Positions 42,101-51,627 of a stretch of DNA of 64,000 bases are shown here, piece by piece. The stretch is from Otis tarda (Eukaryota; Chordata; Aves; Otidiformes; Otididae). Position 1 is the stretch's first letter. Every line of letters begins with the position of its first letter. The stretch is taken from positions 558,001 to 622,000 of the forward strand of contig CM048572.1 in assembly GCA_026413225.1 (NCBI GenBank), given 5' to 3'. The position numbers were made by a program, and so were the translations under genes. Below the pieces are notes generated by a model. The model was given only the letters and a program-made list of their open reading frames with translations. It was not told the DNA's origin and did no database searches.

Positions 42101-45100
42101 AACAGAATCCAGACCTCAGGCTCGTACAGAATTCAGGCTCTGCAGGCTCTCCAGCCTCTAACAAGGCTTCCATAACTACCCAGCTCACACAGCAGATTTC
42201 TGCCTGTCTCTCAGAAAGAAGCTATGTGTACAGATTTCTGGCTTATACATTGTGTTGCCACTGTATTAAAGGATTTTTACATTCCAGCTGTAAGGAATGC
42301 ACTGGTGCCCACAAACAGATATAGCAGCACACAGAGGCGCAGACACAAGACCTAGCAAATAAACTTTACTGTCCAACCTAGGGAAAAAAATAGATTCTCA
42401 GCTGCAAAGCTGCAGTAAACTCAAACTTATACACATTTAATAGGTATGACAATGCCCTAGGAAGTGTTATTTTTTTCACTATACATTACATAAATATTAT
42501 TTGTTCCTTTTCAGAGATGCTGCTAATACATGTGTGCAGAATTGAGAGATAAGTACAAGTACTTCAAGCCATATTTCACTAAAACTGTCAACTGTAAACC
42601 ATGATTCAAACTACTTCAAGAAAAAAGAAACTTAAGAAAGCTGAAAATCAACTTCCAATTAGGCAAAAACATCCTTGAAGATCTCAAAACATGTACTTAA
42701 TGTTACAACCCAAGAATCAAATTTAATTCAGGCATGCAGACACAAAGAGACCTAAGGAATCGAAGACCTAACTGACCCTGTTATCTTATTTCCTGGAATC
42801 CAGGACAAGTATCTTCACCCACATACCTCCATCTCTTCCTGTGCCACTTCACATGCTGCTCCCAGGCCCACTGCTAAAGGAGTGGGCACAGTCCCAGACC
42901 GCAGTCCTCTCTCCTGGCCTCCCCCACTTTGCAGGGGTTCTAGCCTGACACGTGGTCGACGGCGAACATAGATAGCACCAACGCCTTGAAAACAAGTAAA
43001 GCTGGTTTAGTACACACTCACAGTTCTGAAATTATGACAAGGGACTCCAAGGCTTGGAAACATACCTTATTTTCACAGCAAACACATATTTGGACACCTC
43101 ACTGGAGAAAAACATAGTGAATGCATATAGAAGCACAATATTTTCTAGGAAATTGTGTTTATTCCCACTGTTCGTGTTCCTCTTCATTCAGGCTGGGAGC
43201 AGCTCAGTTTCTCCAAGTGTGCTTCAGCTACCTAAGGACTCCCTACTTCCCTTACTTCTCAGAATTCCTGTGCACAGCTGAAGTGCATCCCTTTGCACTG
43301 AAGTTCTTATGTGCACATATTTCATTCATCAGTGTTCCCTTACTAATTTCCAACCGAAATCTCTAGAAGAACTCCTTTCTCTGGATTATCAGGCCACCAA
43401 CAGTCCCAGGAGTTCACTCCCTTTCTTCTCATTAGTGAGACTCATCAATGGCACCAATTTCCAACAGGCAGATTAGATGACTCAGTTTTGACAGCCAATT
43501 TCACTCTCTAGTCTCTTCACCTAGAAACTTGATTTCCATGTCTTCATGTGCAAAACCTAGCGAGTGACCGTCACCACAGGAACAACAGTTGCAACCTCTG
43601 ATCATAGTAAGTTGTGAAAATGTACGTCTATCACCTGCACAAGCTTATTGGTTGAAAACTTAGTCCTTGTCTAGATATACATCTTCAGCTCTCAGGAGAA
43701 TACTGTACAAAATTCTGTACAGAATACATATTGAAAAAATAGTAATTTTGCCTTTTGTTTCCGAATAGCACATAGAATACAGCAAACCTGATTTCTGTCT
43801 TTCAACATCCAGTGTTACAAACTAGATGGACTGTGATAGTGATAATAGCTGAACTTTTACCATTTGGGAGCCAACCAGAAAATCCATAGTTGGACTTTAA
43901 ACCCCATTCTGCAAAGAAGATGCACAAATGAGGTTAGGGGAAAGAAGCCATTTGAAGTAACGGACAATGAAAATCACTAAGAATTTAAATTTTACAGTTA
44001 CCTTTTGGTCTCCTCGTTGCAAGTTACACTTAAGTGTAAACTTTGCTCTATAACCCAGTGATTTCACTTCAACCGTTTCAGCATGCTGCTTCACACCAAA
44101 CAAGAGTCCTGAAAAGCCACTCCTCCTAACGCTGCCACCATTATAAGACACTGTTTCTTCCTTCAGTGAAGCCACCTCACAATCCATCAATACTGAAGAT
44201 CCACTTACTGCAGCTCTAAGTCTGGCAGCAGTGCCTGAACTACTCCAGAGTCAGTCCAATACCAGTCTTTGAATAGTTTTCTACAGTTTTAAGTATGAGT
44301 CACTAACAGATAGGTGTGACTTCATACCTTGTGTATGTACTTGGGTAGGCATGGAAACAACAATTCTACAGAAAACCACTTCAGTAAGTACCTTTGGGGC
44401 CATAAATTTTATGGCCACTGATGCTCATTAGATCAATTTTCATGTCGTTGACATCCATGGGAATTTTACCAATTGCTTGTGCAGCATCTGTGTGGAAGAA
44501 AACCTTATGTGCGCGGCAGATCTCACCTGTAATAAAAACACAAAAGAAAAAAAAAACCCACATTATCTCATCTAATCGTTATGATTCCAACAATGAATCT
44601 AAAGCATCAGTTTACAGCAGGGACCAGTTCTGAGGTGACAAAGAAACTAATGGGTGCTGTCATGTTTCTTTTACAGTAAAAAGTGCCTAAAGATGCATAA
44701 GAGCTATTCTAGTTGATGCCTAGCTGGGCACAGGTATAGGCAGGTCAGCAGGTAACACTATGGTGAATTTCTTCTGTTTAGAAGTCAAAAAGTCTTCCAC
44801 CGTTAGGAAGCGAGATTGTTTCTAAATCCACATATACTAAGTTTAAGTACAAATGGCTGCACAGGACATCCAAGTTTCCCCAAAGGGAAACAGACAGGCA
44901 AAAATTATTTTTTTTTCCCCTTGATTCTTTTTCTTCTCAACACCAGCCCAGTACAAGCCAGCCTTACTTTCAAGTTTATATTTTCCATGCATTTTTAAGG
45001 CATTTTCTCTATTTTTTAATTTTTTGCAATACTCGGCTTCAAAAACGTTCTCAGAATTGTCATTAATCCTCACACACACTGCTTACTCCCACCTGAAGTC

Positions 45101-48100
45101 ACTCAAGCCTGCAATCAATGTTTTTGCATCCAGAGCTACAACACACTACGGAACAAAATAATGTCATGTTCATGGGCAGTGAACTTAAATATTTTTTATT
45201 TTCGTTATCAAAAAACTCACAACTCATCTTCCACGGAATCCATACGTACCACAGTTGCATCCTAGACCTCTCCTTTGCACAAAAAGTTCAGCACTATCTT
45301 TCACAGAAGCAGTTGTTCTCCTGTGCTCCAGCAAGAATGGCATTGCTACTGCTAACGTCAGGCCACAGGCTTCACGGTAAGAGAGGCTTAGCTTAACTCT
45401 GCAAGGCTCCAGTCCTGGCTAATAAGCCAGGACCTATTATCAATGTGTCATGAGACTTACTGTTGGACTGAGAGCTTGGTACCAGGAATCTCTGGCATTT
45501 GAGTGTGGGACAACAGTAATAGCCTTGACAATATAAGCACAGGAGGAAAACAGAGTCCTCAGGCCTATAAGCAACTCACTGATGGTCAATCACTTGTCAA
45601 TGAAGAAATATAACCTTGAAGAGCCTTGGGGAAAATGCTGCTTTGAGAAAAGAAAAATGCAGCAGCTAAGCAAGAGGAAAATCAGCTGCCCAACAGGATA
45701 AGGTGCGTGCCACAGCTCGGGAAAACAATATCCTCTAGCACTGTGCGGTATAAAGTCTGGGGCAGAGGCCAAAGCCTAAAAACTAAGAACTCAAGCATCT
45801 TATGAAAGGACATCTTGAAAATAAAATGGAGGGAGGGGCTGATATCAGTGTCATGGGAAATGTTATCAATGAATCACCACAATCAGGGAGCTGCACATGT
45901 GGGCCACCTCCTCACCCTGCCTGCTCCAATGACCCTGGTTCTCTAGCCCTCCCTTCATCTGGTCTACCAGACTGCTTTGAGGTCCCTGTCTCTCCATTTG
46001 CCTGCTCAGAGCCTGGCTCACCCTTTCCCAGCCTCCTGTTCCAGAAACCTGGCTCTTCAGCAACCTTTTGACCTCCAAATCAGTTGTTTATAACTGCATA
46101 TGACAATACTAGGGGGAAGGGATGTCTAAGTGTGGTGCTCCCCATCCCCTCCCACCCCAAATTCTGCACATTTTTCCTCTTAAACACTGCAAGTGCTCAA
46201 TAAACCCTTATAGTATGTAAAATCAATTTGGCCAGTTATTCTGTGTAATTTTTTCATCCATCGTACAATTCAGAACAAAAGCAGAAACTCCACAGCTGAT
46301 CTGTACTACAAGGCTATAATTGCTGCAAAGCTCACTGTAAAAGTACTTAATTTCGTTCTCATTTCCCTTTCAAAACAAGTTTTTACTTGCAACAGCATTA
46401 TTATGCTACACCTGATCTTTTGCATCAGCCGCACTTGGCTATGAAAATATTAAGTAAAATGAAGCAGAAGCGACATTAGGTGGCCTCTGGAAGCCATGGT
46501 GTACTCACCAATGTCATGAATCGGCTGCTTTACTCCTATTTCATTATTCACAGTCATTACAGAAACCAAACTTGTATCTGGCTGGAACGCAGCCTCCAAC
46601 TCCTGGTGAAATATTCAGACAGACAGAAGTTGTGACTGACAGCAGAAGCAAGACTCCTGTGCACACCTTCAATTTGCTAGCAAATCCTCACCACCAGCCC
46701 CCTAACTAGTGTATTGCCAACAAACCCCTCGAGTTCTGACAGACAGTCCTGGTGAGAGCTAATCCACATGCACACTAACTCCTGTAGGAAAAGGAGCATG
46801 ATCAATTGCATTTCTGCATATCCTAACCCTGGCATGCACCATGCCACTTGACTTGATTAAACCAAGTCAGCATGGGCTTTTGCTATGTCTCATACATGCC
46901 TCTGAACAATTTTCTTTAATGAATTAACCACCCACAAAACAGACAATCTTAATCTAGACAAAGTGAGGTTGGTTATAAAGGAACTGCACTACAGACAAGA
47001 AAGTGTCATGCAAAGGAGGAGTCTACCAGGAAAGTTCTCAGAGAACATGACTGACACCTCTGCGCCTGTAGGCCTGACCCCTCCACCCCACCACATACAC
47101 ACAATATTTCTCCAAGCCAGGTGACACAGCTAGAAATAAAACTGATGCTGTCCTGTATTACAGGACACAAATGATGTAATTAGAATCACAGAATGGTTTG
47201 GGTTGGAAAGGACTGTTAATGCCCCTCCAGTCCAACCCCCCTGCAAGCAGCAGGGACATCTCCAACCAGATCAGGTTGCTCAGAGCCGCGGCCAACCTGG
47301 CCTGGAATGTTTCCAGGGATGGGGCATCCACCGCCTCTCTGGGCAACCTGGGCCAGTGCTCCACCACCCTCAGGGTAAAAAATTTTTTCCTAATATCTAA
47401 TCTACATCTACCTCCCTCTATTTTAAAACCGTTACCCCTCATCCTGTCACAACAGGCCCTGCTGAACAGTCTCTCCCCATCTTTCCTGCAGCCCCCTTTG
47501 GGCACTGGGAGGCTGCCCTAAGGTCTCCCCGGAGCCTCATCTTCTCCAGGCTGAACAGCCCCCGCTCTCTCAGCCTGGCCTCACAGGAAAGATGCTCCAG
47601 CCCTCTTATCTTCGTGGCCCTCCTCTGGCCCCTCTCCACCTGGTCCATGTCCTTCTTATGTTGGGCGCTTGCATATTAAGCATATACAACTTCTAAATCC
47701 CAGGACTGCAGCCAGTACACCCAGAAGAGTCAGTTCATGGACAGCAATCAGAAGGAAGTACTGTAATCGCTGTGTCTGATGCCTTGAGTAGATCAGGTCA
47801 GGAAATTTCACCACTAACTCCTGTAGCAAAGCCAGCTCCATCCTAGTCAGGTACTGGGCTCTCTATAGCTTACGCAACAGCTCCACTTCCATGAGTATGA
47901 ATGACAGCAGGTGAACAGTGGGATCAGAGACAGATGTTTCAGTTGAGACAAAGTCTAGAGCACCAGACAGAACAGAAAATCCTCCTCCAACTGTGACAGA
48001 GATTTCACTGTGACTCTCATTCATTATATTTATCATGCTTTGCTCTTTATCATCAAGACTACATAAGCAAATACCTCTTCTATTTTCACTTTCTTTCTGT

Positions 48101-50796
48101 CAGTAAACAACCTACCTTCAAATCTATGAGCCCACTTTTCTTAACAGGTAGATACGTGACCCGAAAACCTTCTGTCTCCAAGAAACGGCAAGAATCCAAC
48201 ACGCACTTGTGTTCTGTTTGTGTAGTAATTATATGCTTTTTTCTGGATTTATAGAACCTTGCAACACCCTGTCAGGCACAATCCATGAACAAGAAATTTG
48301 CCATTAGACCACTGAAGAAAGCAAGCTTTACTCAAAATGCAATTGCTATTTAGATATAATTCACTTGGACCTTCCCTATTTGCCCCAAAGTCATGAATCT
48401 CAAAGATACTGGCACGTCATTCATACTATGTATTGCCATCAGCACTCATTTTTCCAAAGCAAAAAGCACTTTTCAAAAAGCCTGTGTAAATGTCAACTGA
48501 TGTTCAGTTCTAGACACTATTCACAGAAATAATTTTTTAAAAAAGCAATGGAGTCATATATGACAAGTCTGAACAGCCACATACAGAAGGTTAAAACACT
48601 ACCTAGTCTTAGTCAGAAAAAAGTATGTAATCAGCTTCTCTACTATACTTCATGATAAAGATTTTAATTACGTAACAGAAGGACTGTATCTGGTGCATGT
48701 AAGGGGTAAACACTGAGTATTACACTCTGTACTCAAAGCCATGTCCTGGGCACCAAAACATCCCAGTACTTCCTCTATGTATGTAGCAGAATACCACAAG
48801 CAGTAAATTCAGGAATGCAAATATTTCCTAACTAGGCCAATGTATTAACATTAAACTGCTGAAAGATGTATACAGTTCTTAAGAGTATAATTTTAACATA
48901 ATAAATAACTATCAGTGTAAACTTTTTACCTTAATTGCCATATTATTTGATTCTGTTGCACCACTGGTAAATATAATTTCCCTTGAATCAGCTCCTATTA
49001 AATCTGCAACTTGCTGTTTAAAAAGAAACACAAACTTGATTCATTAAGATAAAATACAATGAACTTACCGTAGCAAAACATGTGCAAAATGCTTTCAAGA
49101 ATACCCCCTAGAGCCTCGAAAGGACTACAGCTAATATCTAACAAAGTTATGCTACAGGTGCAATAGTCTAAATATCTGCATTAATATAAAATACATAAGG
49201 AATTCCTAGTCATTAGCTCTAGTGGCATTAAGTATTAGCCTGTCATAAAAGAACATAAAAGTTAAGTAGACAAAAACCCAGTATGACTTCCAAAAAAAAA
49301 AAAAAAAAAAAAAAAGACCAAAGACCCATATCTAAGATTAGGAGAATTATATAATATGAAGTTAGTCCAATTACTGCAGCAGCATGCTTATGATCTCAAG
49401 GAAACAAAAAGTCCTGAGGCACCTTTGCCTAAAGTATTGATTTCCGTGACTTCAGTTGCTCTAATCTCACTATTTTTTCTTGCAATAAATCTGCTAAAGC
49501 ATAGCTATGCAAAGACGAAGCTGCTAAACCCAGCCCACACAGAACTAACTACAACAGTTTTCTCATCGCTTTTGATTTTCTTTCAACATTGAACGTCCTC
49601 ACCAGCAGGAAAACCCCTGCAACTGCAGAGAGCTGAAGACTCACCCGCCTCGCCTTCTCCATGGCTGCCTCACTCTCCCAGCCATAGGAGTGCGTCCTGG
49701 AATGGGGGTTACCATAGTAGGCCGTCAGGTAGGGGAGCATGCTGTCCAGGACTCTGGGATCCTGAGGGACACAAACCACCCAGCCTTACAAACGGAGAAG
49801 GAAAAGCATCTCCGTCCCCTCTACACGCATGCCCCCCACCTCTGCCCCAGGATTGGCAGCACTTCTGCTGCGGTGTCGAGGTTTAGCTCACGCCAGATCT
49901 CAAACTTGATGCTACTGCACATTATATAGAACGCAGCCTCCGGGAAATACGAGCGTCTGGCAATCGCGTTCTGTGCCCTCGCACCTAACCTCGATCTGCA
50001 TCAAGATGATCGCAGAAGAATGGGATCTTCTGGGCAGAAATACAAGGTCTTAAAAAGTCAGGGAAAATGACACAGGTAGGTGTTTCGGCTAAATAAATTT
50101 TTTGCTGCCCCTCAAAGCAGTGCTCATCCCCGCAGGTGCGGGTGCCAGCTCCAAGGCGGCTCCGCAGAGCGCGGACGGAGGCACCGCACGGCCGGGCCGC
50201 GGCGGGGAGCCCAGGCCGCGGGGACGCTCGTGGCGAGGTTACGAGGCCTTGCGGGGGAAGGCCCGGGCCCCCGCGGCCCCGGCTGAAGGCCTCCGTCCCT
50301 GACGCGGCCGTGCCCAGGCGCGCGGGGAGAGCCCCCAAGGCGGGAAGCGTGCGAGCGCTCCGGGAAAAAAAAAAAGGAGAAGGAAGCTTATTTCCGCGCT
50401 TCCCCCGTTCTGCCGGGTACGGGCAGCCAGGAGGCTGAGAACGCGGGGGAGAGGCCGGTCCTTGAGGCCGGTCCTTACCAGCGGGGTGGTGGCCTGGACG
50501 TCCATGTAGAGCGGCCGCAGCGCGCCGCCTGCGCCGCCTCCATCGCCGCTTCGCCCTGGGTGGGGGGAAGGGGCGAGCCGCCGTCAGGCACCCGCGGCAG
50601 CGGCGGGACCGCGCTCCATCGGCCGGGCCAGCCCGCGCCTCGGGCCCCGCCGCCGCCGCCGCCCCCCGCACTCCGCCGCGGCCTTACCCGCTCCCTGTGC
50701 AGCCGCCGCTGCCGGTGCCGGTCGCGGCGCAGCCGCCGAAAGCCGCCGAGGAGCGGGGAGCCCCCGCAGGGCCGCCGGGCGCCGCCACAGCAGCAT
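39068..50796 (-). CDS. NFS1: Cysteine desulfurase, mitochondrial (13 coding exons, complete)
   Basis: PLP-dependent enzyme that converts cysteine to alanine and passes the sulfur as a persulfide to ISCU for iron-sulfur cluster assembly, working with ISD11, acyl carrier protein and frataxin in mitochondria. Exons, 5' to 3': 50688-50796, 50479-50555, 49645-49761, 48930-49013, 48116-48268, 46509-46602, 44392-44526, 42827-42984, 41349-41454, 41091-41172, 39976-40059, 39760-39849, 39068-39131. They join to 1353 nt, 450 residues (human 457). Residues 1 to about 45 are Arg/Ala-rich without acids until D41, fitting a mitochondrial presequence. Key residues: H149 (TEHK), D225 (HTDAAQ), PLP lysine K251 ([10 protein letters not shown]), catalytic C374 (SSGSACTS), C-terminal IKWTQH. 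Start context is GCCGCCATG. Met54 (LYMDVQ) is a conserved possible second start. Divergent partner: ROMO1. Confidence 0.97.
39760..39849 (-). CDS. NFS1: NFS1 exon 12 (residues 400-429)
   Basis: 90 nt: [20 protein letters not shown], then QHVKRLREM. Acceptor TTGGTTTAG, donor gtgagc. Confidence 0.95.
39976..40059 (-). CDS. NFS1: NFS1 exon 11 (residues 372-399, catalytic cysteine exon)
   Basis: 84 nt: [20 protein letters not shown] and then DLAHSSI. C374 is the persulfide-forming cysteine. Acceptor CCCTAG, donor gtgcgt. Confidence 0.96.
41091..41172 (-). CDS. NFS1: NFS1 exon 10 (residues 345-371, first two bases of 372)
   Basis: 82 nt: [20 protein letters not shown], then VALSSG and the start of the Ser codon before the catalytic Cys loop. 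Donor AG|gtaagt. Confidence 0.95.
41349..41454 (-). CDS. NFS1: NFS1 exon 9 (residues 310-344 and first base of 345)
   Basis: 106 nt: [20 protein letters not shown], then [15 protein letters not shown]. Acceptor TTCTGCTAG, donor gtaaca. Confidence 0.95.
42827..42984 (-). CDS. NFS1: NFS1 exon 8 (residues 257-309)
   Basis: 158 nt: [20 protein letters not shown], then [19 protein letters not shown]. The [12 protein letters not shown] loop is a family signature. Confidence 0.96.
44392..44526 (-). CDS. NFS1: NFS1 exon 7 (residues 212-256, PLP-lysine exon)
   Basis: 135 nt: [20 protein letters not shown], then the [11 protein letters not shown] motif with the Schiff-base lysine K251. Acceptor TTATTACAG, donor gtactt. 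Confidence 0.97.
46509..46602 (-). CDS. NFS1: NFS1 exon 6 (residues 181-211 and first base of 212)
   Basis: 94 nt: [20 protein letters not shown], then [11 protein letters not shown]. Acceptor TTTCACCAG, donor gtgagt. Confidence 0.96.
47181..47668 (-). mobile_element. CR1 LINE 3' fragment in NFS1 intron 5
   Basis: About 490 bp on the minus strand, the same strand as NFS1. It encodes pieces of the CR1 ORF2 C terminus in two frames ([20 protein letters not shown] and [20 protein letters not shown]), so it is frameshifted. The 3' end carries a decayed tail (reverse of AATCACAGAATGG). The reverse-transcriptase domain is absent and the copy is inactive. Confidence 0.93.
48116..48268 (-). CDS. NFS1: NFS1 exon 5 (residues 130-180)
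   Basis: 153 nt, phase 0: [20 protein letters not shown], then KCVLDSCR and onward to SGLIDLK. H149 stacks on the PLP ring in this family. Confidence 0.96.
48930..49013 (-). CDS. NFS1: NFS1 exon 4 (residues 102-129)
   Basis: 84 nt, phase 0: [20 protein letters not shown] and then [18 protein letters not shown] contacts the PLP phosphate in this family. Confidence 0.96.
49292..49315. repeat. Homopolymer A24
   Basis: Twenty-four A on the plus strand (T24 in NFS1 sense) in intron 3, between exons 49645-49761 and 48930-49013. Confidence 0.9.
49645..49761 (-). CDS. NFS1: NFS1 exon 3 (residues 63-101)
   Basis: 117 nt, phase 0: [12 protein letters not shown], then [15 protein letters not shown], ending KARR before gtgagt. 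Highly conserved desulfurase N-terminal region. Confidence 0.96.
50479..50555 (-). CDS. NFS1: NFS1 exon 2 (to residue 62)
   Basis: 77 nt. Gly/Ala-rich linker ([11 protein letters not shown]) then [14 protein letters not shown]. Acceptor CCACCCAG, donor gtaagg. The preceding intron is only 132 bp and GC-rich. Contains Met54. Confidence 0.92.
50688..50796 (-). CDS. NFS1: NFS1 exon 1 (residues 1-36 and first base of 37)
   Basis: Encodes [20 protein letters not shown] and an Ala/Pro-rich tail: basic, acid-free, fitting a mitochondrial targeting signal. ATG at 50796 in GCCGCCATGC context; donor GCGG|gtaagg. Confidence 0.92.
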
Positions 50797-50831
50797 GGCG
50801 GCAGCGAGCGGGTGGGGAGGGCGGCTGCGCG

Positions 50832-50868
50832 CCGCTTCCGGCTGCGTCACGGCTCGCGCCGGAAGCGG
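50832..50868. promoter_or_regulatory. Inverted ETS/GABP-type site pair with central CRE-like element
   Basis: CCGCTTCCGGC (50832-50842) and its exact reverse complement GCCGGAAGCGG (50858-50868) flank a 15-bp spacer that begins TGCGTCAC (50843-50850). CCGGAAG is the ETS/GABP (NRF-2) core, common in promoters of nuclear genes for mitochondria. Binding is inferred from motif only. Confidence 0.7.
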
Positions 50869-50869
50869 A

Positions 50870-50917
50870 GGCCGGAGCGGGCAGCGGCGGACGGCGCGGC
50901 GCGGCCGTGAGAGCGAG
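50870..50917 (+). other. ROMO1: Probable ROMO1 non-coding first exon
   Basis: Ends at donor GCGAG|gtacgg (50918-50919) just downstream of the ETS pair. The 5' limit is approximate. The next exon starts at the ATG itself, so the whole 5' UTR would come from this exon. Confidence 0.55.
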
Positions 50918-51496
50918 GTACGGGCGAGGCGCTGGCCGTCACGGCTCCGGGCGGGGCCGCAGGGGGCCGGGTCTCCTGGGTCTCCCCGGGGCGCGGCCCG
51001 GCCCGGCCGAAACGCTCATGCGGTGAAGTGGGCGCTGAGCGCCCTGGTGCGCGGCCTTGCGGGAGGCCGTCGCCACCCCCACCCCCTCCCAGGGAGCCGC
51101 TGGGGCGGTCCGTGCCGGGAGCCCCCGCCCTGGCCTTGGGCTCTCGAAGGGCAGACTCACTGCCGTGCCGCTCTGCCTCCGAGGCCGGTGACGCCGTGCG
51201 CTGCTCGCCGGGAGCTGAAGAACACGGGGTGAGGCCTTGAAACAGCTCTCGGAGGCAGCAGCGCACACAGGGGCTTGCTGAGGGCAGACGGGACCGTCAT
51301 CAAGGCACCGGCACTTCCTCCCTGCCTTTTTCTACATGTCAGACAAGGAAACAAGTCTGAAAGCCTCCAAAGCCTCTGGCACTATGCTTATGAGGGGCTC
51401 TGGAACGTGCGGGCCTGCTCTGCTGCCCGGTTTGGTTATAGAAGTGGATTAGACAAAGCAGTAAGTCTATGTCGGTTTTTGTGCTCTCTTTTCTAG
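50918..51496 (+). other. ROMO1 intron 1
   Basis: GC-rich at its start, ending at acceptor CTCTTTTCTAG (AG at 51495-51496). No feature recognised apart from the CpG-island tail. Confidence 0.6.
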
Positions 51497-51627
51497 ATGC
51501 CTGTAACCGTGGGCCCATATGGGCAATCGCAGCCCAGCTGCTTTGACAGAGTAAAGATGGGTTTCATGATGGGCTTTGCAGTGGGCATGGCGGCCGGAGC
51601 GCTGTTTGGCACTTTTTCCTGCCTCAG
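51497..51627 (+). CDS. ROMO1: ROMO1 first coding exon (residues 1-43, first two bases of 44)
   Basis: 131 nt between TTTTCTAG and CTCAG|gtatgc. Contains C15 and the first hydrophobic Gly-rich segment, ending FGTFSCL. Confidence 0.96.

Larger units (their letters stand above)
39850..48115 (-). other. NFS1 introns longer than 300 bp (introns 5-11)
   Basis: Introns 40060-41090, 41173-41348 (short), 41455-42826, 42985-44391, 44527-46508 and 46603-48115 contain no further coding exon I can recognise. The exception in content is a sense-oriented CR1 fragment at 47181-47668. A plus-strand open frame at 41806-42324 has no recognisable domain and is probably chance. Confidence 0.7.
50130..51240. promoter_or_regulatory. 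CpG island and bidirectional NFS1/ROMO1 promoter
   Basis: About 1.1 kb of GC-rich, CpG-dense DNA covering NFS1 exons 1-2 and the ROMO1 first exon. The two genes are head to head, with the NFS1 ATG (50796) only about 120 bp from the ROMO1 first-exon donor (50917). The core at 50831-50868 holds mirrored ETS-type sites flanking a TGCGTCA CRE-like element. No TATA box. Head-to-head NFS1-ROMO1 order is also found in mammals. Confidence 0.85.

Noticed and set aside
41806-42324. 172-codon plus-strand open frame in an NFS1 intron
   Set aside because: Longest unexplained frame outside GC-rich DNA, but about one such frame is expected by chance in 64 kb. No recognisable domain, no CpG promoter, no clear poly(A) partner.
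50688-50850. In-frame N-terminal extension of NFS1 beginning TQPEAARSRPP
   Set aside because: The codon at 50850 is GTG, not ATG, and it lies in the ETS/CRE promoter core; the ATG at 50796 has an excellent GCCGCC context.
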